From Chitinophagaceae bacterium (GTDB lineage: Bacteria > Bacteroidota > Bacteroidia > Chitinophagales > Chitinophagaceae): a stretch of 64,000 bases of DNA. The DNA lies in assembly GCA_947455605.1 (NCBI GenBank), contig CANGOX010000003.1, positions 1-64,000 of the forward strand, read 5' to 3'. Shown here piece by piece: positions 9,909-22,600 of the stretch (position 1 is the first letter of the stretch; each line of letters begins with the position of its first letter). Position numbers and translations under genes: made by a program. Under the pieces are notes generated by a model. That model searched no databases and had not been told where the DNA came from. It was given only the letters and a program-made list of their open reading frames with translations.

Positions 9909-11408
9909 TTAAGCTATGATCTCATTGATCACTCTTCCATGAACATCTGTTAATCGAAAAGGCCTTCCCTGAAACTGATAGGTTAATTTCTCATGATCAA
10001 ACCCTAACTGGTTCAGGATGGTAGCCTGCACATCAAACGCGGTTGTTTTACCACTGATAGCGCTATACCCGATCTCATCTGTTTCTCCATAACTCATTCC
10101 TTTTTTAATTCCACCACCCGCCATCCAGATGGTAAAAGCTTCCGTATGATGATCTCTTCCTTTAAAAGGCATTTTCTTTCCATCCCTGTTTTCCTGCATC
10201 GGTGTTCTACCAAACTCACCACCCCAAACAACCAGGGTTTCATCAAGTAATCCTCTTTGTTTCAGATCAAGTAATAGAGCAGTAACGGGTTTATCCATGG
10301 TTCTGCATTTATTTACGAAACCATAATCAATTGCCAGGCTTTCATCTGTACCATGGCTATCCCAACCCCAATCAAATATTTGTACAAAGCGTACACCTTT
10401 CTCTACTAATTTTCTGGCTAGCAACAGATTATTCGCCAGACAGGCTTTACCGGGTTTTGTACCATACATTTCATGGATATAATCCGGTTCATCATTAATA
10501 TTCATTACATCCGGTACAGAGATCTGCATACGATACGCCATTTCATATTGTGAAATGCGGGATAATATTTCCGGGTCTTTAAACTCATCATAACTCATGC
10601 GGTTGGCTTCATTGATCGCATCTATGGATGCTTTACGAAGATCACGGTCCATGCCGGCAGGATCTTTAATGAACAGAACAGGATCTCCCTCACTTCTGCA
10701 TTGTACACCCTGGTAAACTGAAGGCAGAAACCCGCTTCCCCAAACACTTTTACCTGCGTCGGGAAATTTACCGCCTGATGTAAGTACAACAAATCCAGGA
10801 AGATTACTGTTCTCACTGCCCAAACCATACGTTGCCCATGCGCCAATGCTGGGGCGGCCTAATCTGGGGGTTCCGGTATGCATCAGCAATTGTGCAGGGC
10901 CATGATTAAATTGATCTGTTTGCATGGCCTTTAAAAAACTCACTTCATCTGCTACCGTTGCAAAATGTGGTAAGTGATCAGATACCCATGCGCCGCTTTG
11001 TCCGCGTTGTTTAAAATTAGCCTGAGGACCCATCATTTTTGGAACACCACGAATGAAGGCAAACTTTTTCCCTTCCAGTAATGATTGCGGACAATCCTGT
11101 CCATCTAACTTCATCAGGTCGGGTTTGTAATCAAATAATTCCAATTGAGAGGGCGCACCCGCCATATGTAAATAAATAACCGACTTGGCCTTTGCAGGAA
11201 AATGGGGAGCATGGGGCAATAAGGGATTATCGCTGTTAAAGATGGCCGTACCGTCTTTTGACCCCAACCAATTACAACCGCTTAAAAATGAGCCAAGCGC
11301 CATACTTCCCATTCCCAAAAAACAATCTTTGAAGAAAACCCTACGCGTAGCCAGCTCCAGATTCTTCAATCTAGCTTCTTCAAATATGCGCTCATTGTTT
11401 TTACTCAT
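9909..11408 (-). CDS. DUF1501 domain protein (AlkP-superfamily-like)
   Basis: SVIYLHMAGAPSQLELFDYKP, WGWDSHGTDE, VVWGGEFGRTPM; likely start MSKNNER at 11408 rather than track start 11435. Confidence 0.88.
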   Translation of the reverse strand: MSKNNERIFEEARLKNLELATRRVFFKDCFLGMGSMALGSFLSGCNWLGSKDGTAIFNSDNPLLPHAPHFPAKAKSVIYLHMAGAPSQLELFDYKPDLMKLDGQDCPQSLLEGKKFAFIRGVPKMMGPQANFKQRGQSGAWVSDHLPHFATVADEVSFLKAMQTDQFNHGPAQLLMHTGTPRLGRPSIGAWATYGLGSENSNLPGFVVLTSGGKFPDAGKSVWGSGFLPSVYQGVQCRSEGDPVLFIKDPAGMDRDLRKASIDAINEANRMSYDEFKDPEILSRISQYEMAYRMQISVPDVMNINDEPDYIHEMYGTKPGKACLANNLLLARKLVEKGVRFVQIFDWGWDSHGTDESLAIDYGFVNKCRTMDKPVTALLLDLKQRGLLDETLVVWGGEFGRTPMQENRDGKKMPFKGRDHHTEAFTIWMAGGGIKKGMSYGETDEIGYSAISGKTTAFDVQATILNQLGFDHEKLTYQFQGRPFRLTDVHGRVINEIIA

Positions 11409-11412
11409 GGTC

Positions 11413-14172
11413 TTAATTCTTTGTAATGAATTCATCCATATTCATCATCGCACCTGCCACTACAACCAATGCTGCGGTAGTGGGTGTTTGTTTTTCTTTC
11501 TGGTTTCCTGCCATCAGTTTCATTTTCTCTTCATCGCTGCGGAAGCGATTGTATGCATTCATATATAGTTTCTCAAAAATCATTTCCTTTTCCGGTGTAA
11601 TGGGTGTAAACAATGCCAGTTCATACCCTTTACTGATCTGCTTTTTCAGATCATCTCCACCCAAAGCCTGCATACGATAGGCAAAGAATTGCGCCATTTC
11701 AATATAGGCAGAATCATTCAGGGTTGTGAGGGATTGTAAAGGTGTGTTGGTACGGATCCTTCTGGCTGTGCATACTTCCCGCGAAGTGCCATCAAAAGTA
11801 ATCATAGATGGATAAGGTGCAGAGCGCTTCCAGTAGGTATACATCGCGCGTCTGTACTGATCACAGCTATCGCTTTTTTTCCAGGAAGCTCCGTTCCATG
11901 GCGACATCCATATCCCTTCCGGCTGGTAAGGGAATACGCCCGGACCATACATCTTCTCACATAACAAACCGCTTACCGTTAAAGCCTGGTCGCGGATCTG
12001 TTCTGCAGATAGTCTCACACGCGGACCTCTTGCATAATATTTATTGAAGGGGTCTTTCTCCAAACCATCCTTACTCATTTTCGTATCCTGCCGGTAAGTA
12101 GCCGACATCACAATTTCTTTCATCAGTTTTTTCAGATCCCAGGAATAATCATTCATCAGCTTCCATGCCAGATGATCCAGTAATTCTTTGTGAGTGGGTT
12201 GAATACCTTGTGTACCTAAGTCTTCCAGCGTTTCTGCAATACCCTGACCAAAGAACTGTTCCCAGATCCTGTTTACAATTGTGCGGGAAGTGAGTGGATT
12301 TTTTTTATCAGTAACCCACATCGCCAATCCCATACGGTTTCGAGGTGCATTGGCGGGCAAAGAGCCTAATGATTGTGGAATATCCGCTTGTACGAGTTTT
12401 CCTTTTACCAACCAGTTACCTCTTTCAAAAACATTTGTGGGCCTGAATAATTCTTTAGGATTCTCAACCATTACGGGAGTGATGGTTACCTGTTTGGAAA
12501 CAAGGAGATCATTAAAATATTTATATGCACTATCATATCCTTTCAAACCTTTACCGGGAAAGGGATCTGTAATAAAGAACCAGTCGAATTGCATACCGGT
12601 TTCTTCAGGAGTGGCAAGATTCTTATTCTGATACGTAAAATAGAGATCATGCGCTCCTTGCATAACGGGCAGTGGTAAAGAACTGATCTTCCAGCCCCCT
12701 TTTGAATCTTCTACATTCACCATGGCAACAATTGTTCCGTCAGGTTGATCAAGATGAATGACCCATTTGCCACCGGGCTTCCAGCTTTTATACCGATAAG
12801 ATAATTGGGAATGATTGGCAAAATCCACATTCGGAATTCTGGCAGATCCATTATTTCTTAATACCAGCCATTTGGTATCTGTTAATGCACTATTGATGAG
12901 ATGATCTGCAGCGATAGAATTGATAGCAGGTTGCCCGGTTTTTACAAAACCGATCAATTCCTTTTCGCGGTTACCTGAAATTTGATGCAACCAATCTTTG
13001 AGTTGCAAAAACTTTACGCTGTCTGCTTTGTGGAACTCCTTCAGTAATGGGTAATCATCATACGTGTCTTCATCCCTTGTATTATTGAAGAAAGCCATGA
13101 ATTTATAATACTCTTCATGTTTAAAGGGATCATATGGATGGCTATGACATTGCACACAGGCAAAGGTGGTTCCCATAACGGTTTCCCATGTGGTGTTTAC
13201 ACGATCGATTACTGCGGCGGTTCTGAATTCTTCGTTATCGGTTCCGCCTTCATCATTGGTCATGGTATTACGATGAAAGGCTGTGGCAATGTACTGAGCA
13301 TCTGTTGGATTGGGTAGCAGATCCCCTGCTAATTGCTCGGTTAAAAATTCATTGTAAGGTTTGTTCTCATTAAATGCATGGATCAGCCAGTCGCGGTAAC
13401 GCCAGATAGAGCGCCAATCGTCACGTTCATAACCTTTGGTATCTGCATACCGTGCAAGGTCCATCCACATGGCTGCCCAGCGTTCACCGTAATGAGGCGA
13501 GGACAACAAAGTATCTACTAATTTTTCGTAAGCATCTGTACGGGTATCTTTTAAAAAGTGACCGGCTAATGAACTTGATGCAGGCAACCCCGTAATATCC
13601 AGGCTTACACGACGGAGTAATGTTGCCTTATCCGCTTCAGCTGAAGGCTTTAATCCTTCCTCTCTCATTTTCTGATAAGTAAAATGGTCCACATCATTAT
13701 ACACCCATGATCCTCCACCGCTGGTGCCAAATAACCAATTATCTACTTTAGGAACTGCTGTTGACTGCACAGGTACATAAGCCCAATGATCGCCCCAATT
13801 GGCCCCTTGTTTGATCCATTTTTTAAGGGTAGCAATTTCGTCATCGGTAAGTGGCGGATGTTTATAAGGCATCCTTTCTTCCGGATCTTTTAAGGTTAAA
13901 CGCCTGATCAATTCACTATGCGAAGGATCGCCGGGAATGATAGCGGGTTTGCCGGATTTGTTTACAGCCAAAGCATCAGAACGAAACAACAAACTAAAAC
14001 CACTCTGTCTTTTCACACCACCATGGCAGGTGATACATTTTTTATTAAAGATGGGTTTGATCTCCGTGTTATAATCTACTGAATGACCTGCTGTTACCCA
14101 CGCAAAACCTGCAGCGCCAAGTGCGATGATCAGAATGATCCAGACAATCTTGTTCAACCGGGGCAATCGCAT
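11413..14172 (-). CDS. PSD1-type protein: planctomycete-type cytochrome c + DUF1549 + DUF1553
   Basis: KKCITCHGGVKRQSGFSL, ERWAAMWMDLARYADTKGYERDDWRSIWRYRDW, CVQCHSHPYDPFKHEEYY, NRIWEQFFGQGI. Confidence 0.9.
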   Translation of the reverse strand: MRLPRLNKIVWIILIIALGAAGFAWVTAGHSVDYNTEIKPIFNKKCITCHGGVKRQSGFSLLFRSDALAVNKSGKPAIIPGDPSHSELIRRLTLKDPEERMPYKHPPLTDDEIATLKKWIKQGANWGDHWAYVPVQSTAVPKVDNWLFGTSGGGSWVYNDVDHFTYQKMREEGLKPSAEADKATLLRRVSLDITGLPASSSLAGHFLKDTRTDAYEKLVDTLLSSPHYGERWAAMWMDLARYADTKGYERDDWRSIWRYRDWLIHAFNENKPYNEFLTEQLAGDLLPNPTDAQYIATAFHRNTMTNDEGGTDNEEFRTAAVIDRVNTTWETVMGTTFACVQCHSHPYDPFKHEEYYKFMAFFNNTRDEDTYDDYPLLKEFHKADSVKFLQLKDWLHQISGNREKELIGFVKTGQPAINSIAADHLINSALTDTKWLVLRNNGSARIPNVDFANHSQLSYRYKSWKPGGKWVIHLDQPDGTIVAMVNVEDSKGGWKISSLPLPVMQGAHDLYFTYQNKNLATPEETGMQFDWFFITDPFPGKGLKGYDSAYKYFNDLLVSKQVTITPVMVENPKELFRPTNVFERGNWLVKGKLVQADIPQSLGSLPANAPRNRMGLAMWVTDKKNPLTSRTIVNRIWEQFFGQGIAETLEDLGTQGIQPTHKELLDHLAWKLMNDYSWDLKKLMKEIVMSATYRQDTKMSKDGLEKDPFNKYYARGPRVRLSAEQIRDQALTVSGLLCEKMYGPGVFPYQPEGIWMSPWNGASWKKSDSCDQYRRAMYTYWKRSAPYPSMITFDGTSREVCTARRIRTNTPLQSLTTLNDSAYIEMAQFFAYRMQALGGDDLKKQISKGYELALFTPITPEKEMIFEKLYMNAYNRFRSDEEKMKLMAGNQKEKQTPTTAALVVVAGAMMNMDEFITKN

Positions 14173-14227
14173 GCAGAAAGTTTATCGTTTTAAAGTTATA
14201 CTTTTTTGCTATCCGCAGAAAACAAGT

Positions 14228-14260
14228 TTGGCTCAATTCCACATGTTGGAACTGAGCCAA
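14228..14260 (-). terminator. hairpin terminator downstream of the amidohydrolase gene
   Basis: TTGGCTCAATTCCA/TTGGAACTGAGCCAA stem with one G-U type mismatch. Confidence 0.6.
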
Positions 14261-14301
14261 TACCGGTATTCAATTACTAACTCCTAATTATTAATTGCTA
14301 A

Positions 14302-15924
14302 TTAATGGACTTTCTTCCCCCCAAGGTAGGTGGCACTCACTTTCACATTCAATATGTCCATCTCTGCTACTTTCATCAGGTCCTTATCAAGAATAATAAA
14401 ATCCGCTTTCTTACCAGCTTCCAAACTACCCACTTCCTTTTCTAAAAAGCTTGCTTTTGCTGCCCAGATGGTCATGCCCTTAATGGTTTCTTCTCTTGTC
14501 AATGCATTTTCTTTCTGAAATCCATCAGCCGGAAAACTTTTCGCATCTTTTCTGGCTACAGATGCCAGAAATGTTTTGAACGGAGAAATATCCTCCACCG
14601 GAAAATCGGTTCCCAATGGCATCCATCCATTTTGCTGCAGTAATTGTTTGAAGGCATATCCTCCTTTCAATCTTTCCTTTCCCAATCTTTCTTCAGCCCA
14701 ATACATATCGCTGGTTGCATGGGTAGGTTGTACAGAAGGAATAATACTTGCAGAGCCAAACAGATCAAAGTCATTCTGATTGATGATCTGTGCATGCTCG
14801 ATCCGCCAGCGTTTGTCGTTCTTTCCTTTTAAATATTTATTGTAAACATTCAGGATCTCACGATTGGCGCTATCCCCGATCGCATGCGTACACATCTGAA
14901 AATCTGTTGTTGCCAACACCTTAGCCAATGAATCGTAGTGCGATTTGTTTCTCAGTAAAAATCCCTGCCAACCCGGTTTATCGTTGTAGGGTTGTAGTAA
15001 ACAGGCACCCCTGCTTCCCAATGCACCATCTGCATACACTTTAAAACCATGCACAAATAATTTATCTGTTTTATAGGGACCTTTTTTAAGGTAGACATTC
15101 AGGTTCTCATCATTATCACTCAACATCACAAATAAACGCATATCCAGTTTGCCTGTTTTTTGTAATGTATCAATCGCATCAACATCTCTATATCCCAATC
15201 CGCAATCTGTGATGGTTGTCAACCCCTGCTCAAAACAATTCTTCTGCGCAGCCTGTAACCATTGTGTATACAGCCCCTTGGTGGGTGCCGGAATCTGTTC
15301 ATACACTTTATCATCGCCGTTATCGATCAATACACCTGTCAGTTTTCCGTCTTTCACTTCTATGGCGCCACCTACAATGGTTTGTCCGGCTTTGATGCCT
15401 GCAAGGTCCATTGCTTTCTGGTTGGCAATAGAAGCATGCCCGTCAATTCTTTTCAGGATCACCGGTTTATCAGGAAAAAGCTGATTAAGTTTTTCATTTG
15501 ATGGATAGGTCTTACCCGGCCAGCGGTTCTGGTCCCAGCCACGCCCCTGTATCCATGGCAGATCGGGATGTTTTTCTGCAAACACCTTTACTCTTTCCAA
15601 AGCTTCTTCCCATGATGTGGTACCAAACAGATCCACCTGAAATAAAGAACTTCCATATCCCACAAAATGTGCATGCGCATCAATAAAACCGGGATACACC
15701 GCAAATCCTTTGGCATCAATACTTTGCACAGCTGTATATTTTGAAAGGATCTCTTCATTCTTACCAACCGCCACGATCAACCCATCTTTCACTGCCATCG
15801 CTTCTGCTATATAAAAAGAAGCATCTACAGTATAAACCGTTGCATGATGAATGATGGTATCTACTTTATTCTTTCCGCAAGAGGAGAGAATGATCAATAA
15901 AGCAATGGAAAGGTATTTTCTCAT
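14302..15924 (-). CDS. amidohydrolase family lipoprotein (YtcJ-like)
   Basis: GFIDAHAHFVGYG, TITDCGLGYRDVDAID, WRIEHAQIIN, LGTDFPVEDISPF; lipobox LSSCG. Confidence 0.9.
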   Translation of the reverse strand: MRKYLSIALLIILSSCGKNKVDTIIHHATVYTVDASFYIAEAMAVKDGLIVAVGKNEEILSKYTAVQSIDAKGFAVYPGFIDAHAHFVGYGSSLFQVDLFGTTSWEEALERVKVFAEKHPDLPWIQGRGWDQNRWPGKTYPSNEKLNQLFPDKPVILKRIDGHASIANQKAMDLAGIKAGQTIVGGAIEVKDGKLTGVLIDNGDDKVYEQIPAPTKGLYTQWLQAAQKNCFEQGLTTITDCGLGYRDVDAIDTLQKTGKLDMRLFVMLSDNDENLNVYLKKGPYKTDKLFVHGFKVYADGALGSRGACLLQPYNDKPGWQGFLLRNKSHYDSLAKVLATTDFQMCTHAIGDSANREILNVYNKYLKGKNDKRWRIEHAQIINQNDFDLFGSASIIPSVQPTHATSDMYWAEERLGKERLKGGYAFKQLLQQNGWMPLGTDFPVEDISPFKTFLASVARKDAKSFPADGFQKENALTREETIKGMTIWAAKASFLEKEVGSLEAGKKADFIILDKDLMKVAEMDILNVKVSATYLGGKKVH

Positions 15925-15991
15925 AATAGGTGATTATGGAATAAAGTTACAGTACGAGAAGGAAAATTCTATATCGAATAAAGGAGGAACC

Positions 15992-16915
15992 TTATTTAAG
16001 AAGTTCACACGGCTTCAACCCCGTATGTTTCTTAAATGCTGCAGAAAAATGCGAAATAGAGGAATAACCGAGCAAGGCAGAAACATCGGTAACACTCAAG
16101 CCTTTTTCATACAAAAGGTATTTTGCGTGTTCCATTCTCTGTTGCTGGTAAAAATCAAATATGGTGGTGCCAAAAACTTCCTTGAAACCTTTTTTGAGGT
16201 AACATTCGTTCATGGCCACTTTGCGGCTGAGTTCTTTAATGGTGATGGGGTCACCGATATGCTGCAGCAAAATTTCTCTTGACTGGTAAATCCTGTCTCT
16301 GCCACTTGCATCTGCCAGAAATTTACAGCTGAACCCTTCTTCTTTTTCTTCTACCAGACATTCCAGACTGTACAATAACAGTTCATGAATTTTGGCGTTC
16401 ACAAAAATATTTTCCAATGCACCGGAATAGCTGTGGTTCAATAAACCGTCCAGTACATTTCTTTTCTTCAAACAAACCGGGAAGATCTTGGTGAATGCAT
16501 TTGGGTGTTTAAAAGCCAGTACTTCATCCTTATGCGTATTCACTTTCACGTTATGCACAAACTGGTGCAGAAAAGTAGCGGTGAAATGAAAAGTAAATAC
16601 ATCCACCGTTTGGTGTTTACCACTGCAGTTATTGGTGGGTAGCTGCCCACATTGCGCGCAACTTCTTTCTTCGCAATAACGGTTACCTGTGGTACAATAA
16701 CGAAGTTCGAGGTAGTTCTCAGCAGGTTTTTTGGTATTGTAATGGTATACCATCATGCCGGTATCTTCTGCCACCCAGGAGTGCTGGGCATAGTAACGCT
16801 TGATGTTGTATTGAATAGAGCCGGGAATGTTCTGGCTTTTTTCAAACAACAGGTCCATGCTGGGTTCTATGCCACCACGGTGCGATACTTTCAATATGTC
16901 CATTACCTGTACCAT
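15992..16915 (-). CDS. AraC-family transcriptional regulator with internal Cys-rich segment
   Basis: C-terminal double HTH ITIKELSRKVAMNECYLKKGFKEVFG...VSALLGYSSISHFSAAFKKHTGLKP; Cys cluster YCTTGNRYCEERSCAQCGQLPTNNC. Confidence 0.88.
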   Translation of the reverse strand: MVQVMDILKVSHRGGIEPSMDLLFEKSQNIPGSIQYNIKRYYAQHSWVAEDTGMMVYHYNTKKPAENYLELRYCTTGNRYCEERSCAQCGQLPTNNCSGKHQTVDVFTFHFTATFLHQFVHNVKVNTHKDEVLAFKHPNAFTKIFPVCLKKRNVLDGLLNHSYSGALENIFVNAKIHELLLYSLECLVEEKEEGFSCKFLADASGRDRIYQSREILLQHIGDPITIKELSRKVAMNECYLKKGFKEVFGTTIFDFYQQQRMEHAKYLLYEKGLSVTDVSALLGYSSISHFSAAFKKHTGLKPCELLK

Positions 16916-17063
16916 CGAAATACAAAATTAATGTATAAACATCTAATTTACAAGTTAAGGCTTTCCCAACATGTCATTTGCGCGTCATTTCCTGCATCCA
17001 CATGGCACCTGAAAATGGGGAAAAATAGCTTTGTTTTCAGCCTAAAAAACCCTTTATTTTCAT

Positions 17064-17071
17064 TAGCTTTG
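17064..17071 (+). promoter_or_regulatory. -7 element TAGCTTTG upstream of gyrB
   Basis: Matches TAnnTTTG. Confidence 0.5.
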
Positions 17072-17106
17072 CCCACTTCTGATTTTTACTTAAAACACAG
17101 GACTGA

Positions 17107-19095
<1,989 letters not shown>

Positions 19096-19128
19096 ATTTT
19101 GACCATAGACCATGGTCGATATTCTATA

Positions 19129-19159
19129 GAAAAAGCCGGTATTTGATGCCGGCTTTTTC
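19129..19159. terminator. gyrB intrinsic terminator
   Basis: GAAAAAGCCGG/CCGGCTTTTTC hairpin with T-run. Confidence 0.8.
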
Positions 19160-19302
19160 ATTTTAAACAATTCCGGCCATGGACCATGAACTATGGACCA
19201 TCAACAGGCCCAAGCTAGAAATTTCACTTTCCACCAAAAATTTGGTAGCTTGTGCCCTATAACAACCCATTGTTTATCTACTAACAATTAAATTCTAAGC
19301 AC

Positions 19303-19509
19303 ATGGACACTTCAAAAATGATCAAAGCATATTGCCTCAAGACAAAGGAAAAAAACGTTCCTATGCAGGATGCAGTAGTTACTAAAACAGCAAAAGGTGG
19401 CTATATGGCAGGCGGTCACGACGGTAAAGGAAATAAAATGGCCGCTATCTTAAGCGAAGCCAAAGCCTTACAAGCGATTGCAGATGGCGTTGCCACCAAA
19501 GGATTCTAA
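19303..19509 (+). CDS. small conserved-looking protein, possibly a Cys-depleted DUF5679-like protein
   Basis: 68-aa ORF with own terminator; IKAYCLKTKEK start. Confidence 0.6.
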   Translation: MDTSKMIKAYCLKTKEKNVPMQDAVVTKTAKGGYMAGGHDGKGNKMAAILSEAKALQAIADGVATKGF

Positions 19510-19533
19510 GCCAGAAAAAGAACAAATTATTGG

Positions 19534-19564
19534 ATCCGGCCTTAAATGGGGCCGGATTTTTTTT
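19534..19564 (+). terminator. intrinsic terminator of the 68-aa ORF
   Basis: ATCCGGCC/GGCCGGAT followed by T8. Confidence 0.85.
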
Positions 19565-19633
19565 GCTCCTTCAGACCACCGTTGAAATTGATTAACCAAG
19601 AAGGGACAAGGACACAAGATTTTCACGAAAGGA

Positions 19634-22600
19634 TCATTTTTTCCCGGTTACTTCTTCATGCATATGTTTCAGAAAGCGTTGCATGGCATCCATATCTTTT
19701 ACATTGTCCACAATCAACAGAAACATCCGACCGGTTTGTTTGAGACGGGCTTTATTGGTACCGGTTTGTAAATAGGCCAATACTTTTTTAAATAACTGTG
19801 ATTCAAAATAAGGTGAATCAGGACGGTTGATGAAATAGCAACGTAGTGTATCCTCTTTCAATGTCATCTTCTCAAATCCAAGAGCCACGCCCATCCAGCG
19901 GCATCGAACGGTCGTAAACAGATCTTCCACCTTGTCTGGTATCGGCCCAAACCTGTCTACCATTTCTGCATGGAACTCCATCAGCTGTTCTTCGGTTTCA
20001 CAACTATCCAAACGGGTATATAAAGATAAACGCTCTGTAATACTTTCTACATAACTATCCGGCAACAGGATCTCAAGATCCGTATCAATGGTACAATCAC
20101 TCACAAAATCATCCTGTTTACTGATCTCTTCTTTGAACAGATCCTGGAATGAATTTCGTTTCAATTCGCGGATCGCTTCTTCGAGGATCTTTTGGTACAT
20201 TTCAAAACCGATCTCAGCCATAAATCCGGTTTGTTCGCCTCCCAGTAAATTTCCTGCTCCCCTAATATCAAGATCACGCATCGCAATCTGGAAACCGCTG
20301 CCCAGATCACTAAACTGTTCCAGTGTTTGTAAACGTTTTCTTGAATCCGTAGGCAATGTACTCATCGGTGGTGCCAATAGATAACAGAAAGCCTTTTTAT
20401 TACTTCTGCCTACCCTTCCCCGTAACTGGTGCAGATCACTCAATCCAAAATGATGGGCATTATTAACGATGATGGTATTCACATTCGGAATGTCTACGCC
20501 GCTTTCTACAATATTGGTACAAACCAGTACATCGTATTTCTTATCGATAAAATCGAGGATCCTTTCTTCCAGTTCATGTCCCTCCAGCTGGCCATGGGCA
20601 AAGCCAATACTCAGATCCGGACAAAGCCCCTGTATCAATGCACACATTTCAGGCAGCCCATGTACACGGTTATGAATAAAGAATACCTGTCCGCCACGCT
20701 CTGTTTCATAATAGATCGCATCGCGGATAAAATCATCATTGAATACCTGAACTTCGGTCTGTATCGGCTGCCGGTTGGGAGGTGGCGTATTGATGATGCT
20801 CAGGTCACGTGCCCCCATCAAACTAAACTGCAGGGTTCTGGGAATAGGCGTGGCCGTAAGCGTTAAGCAATCCACATTTGTTTTAAGCGTCTTCAGTTTT
20901 TCTTTATGGCCCACACCAAATTTTTGTTCTTCATCGATCACCATCAATCCAAGGTTTTTGAACTTTACTTCTTTACCCAGAATACCATGTGTGCCAATGA
21001 TGATATCGATCTTGCCTTCTTCCAGTCTTTTAAGTGTTTCTTTTTTCTCTTTAGATGATTTGAAACGGTTGATATAATCAACCGTAACTGGAAAATCCTT
21101 TAATCGCTCTTCAAAAGTTTTAAAATGCTGAAAAGCCAGGATTGTGGTAGGAACCAGTATAGCTGCCTGTTTCCCGTCTAGACAGGTTTTGAAAGCAGCG
21201 CGGATGGCCACTTCTGTTTTCCCAAAACCCACATCGCCGCAAACCAGCCTGTCCATAGGACTTTCGCTCTCCATATCTTTTTTCACATCGGCCGTGGCCT
21301 TACTTTGATCCGGTGTATCCTCATAAATAAAAGACGCTTCCAGTTCGGTTTGCATATAGTTGTCAGGCGCATGTGCAAACCCCTGCTGTGCTTTCCGCTG
21401 AGCGTATAATTTGATCAGGTCGAAGGCAATCTCTTTAACTTTCGCCTTAGTTTTTTCCTTCAGTTTATTCCACACATCCGAACCCAGTTTGTTGATCTTG
21501 GGAACTGTTCCTTCCTTACCTGTATACTTGGAGATCTTATGCAGTGAGTTGATGTTCACATATAAAATATCACTGTCTTTATAAATAATGCGCACAGCTT
21601 CCTGCACTTTACCGTTGGCTTCAATTTTCTGCAGTCCACTGTAAGTACCTACCCCATGGTCAATATGCGTAACATAATCACCCGGTTGCAGATCACGGAG
21701 GGTTTTCAGCGTGAGGGCTTTATTTTTATTGTATGCCTGTTTTACTTTGTATTTGTGATAGCGTTGAAAGATCTGGTGATCGGTATAACAAACCGCTTTC
21801 AGGTCCTCATCAATAAATCCTGCATGAATACCGGTAGCTACCGGAACAAAATTGATCTCCGTTTGCAGGTCTGCAAAAATACTGTTCAGCCTTTCTAACT
21901 GCTTTACCTGTTCGGCAAAAATATAAATGCAGTAGCCATTGGCCTCATGTGCTTTCAGATCGTTGATCAGCAGGTCGAAACGTCGGTTGAAGGAAGGCTG
22001 TGTTTTGGTTTTAAATTCGATCTCAAAGCCCGCCAGATGTGGCTTGTAGCCAAATTCAACAATATGTTTTGCACCCAATTGCTGTTCAATGATCTCTGCT
22101 TTTACAAAATCGTTCCAGCTTACATTCTTTACAATTTTGGTATCATCTTCTTCATCACTGTTATGCATTCGAAAACCACTGTCTATCATTCCAATAAAAC
22201 CCTGCAGATCATCTTCCTGGTTAACGATCTTTTCTTTGATCACATCCCAGTCTTTGAGCCAGATGATTGTATTCTCCGAAACAAACTCCAACAATGATAT
22301 TTTTTCATCACTCTCAAATTGTGTTTCTACATTAGGAATGATATTAACCTGCAATAATTTCCGTTCGCTCAGCTGTGTTTCCGGATCAAATATGCGAATG
22401 CTGTCTACCTCATTGCCAAACAATTCTACCCTATATGGTTTCTCATTACCAAATGAATAAATATCAAGAATACCTCCACGCAAAGCAAACTGGCCGGGCT
22501 CATATACAAAATCGGTCCGCTCAAAACCATACATCACAAACAGGTCCATCAGACTATTAAGATTGATGGTATCATTGGCTTTAATGCTGATGATATTACT

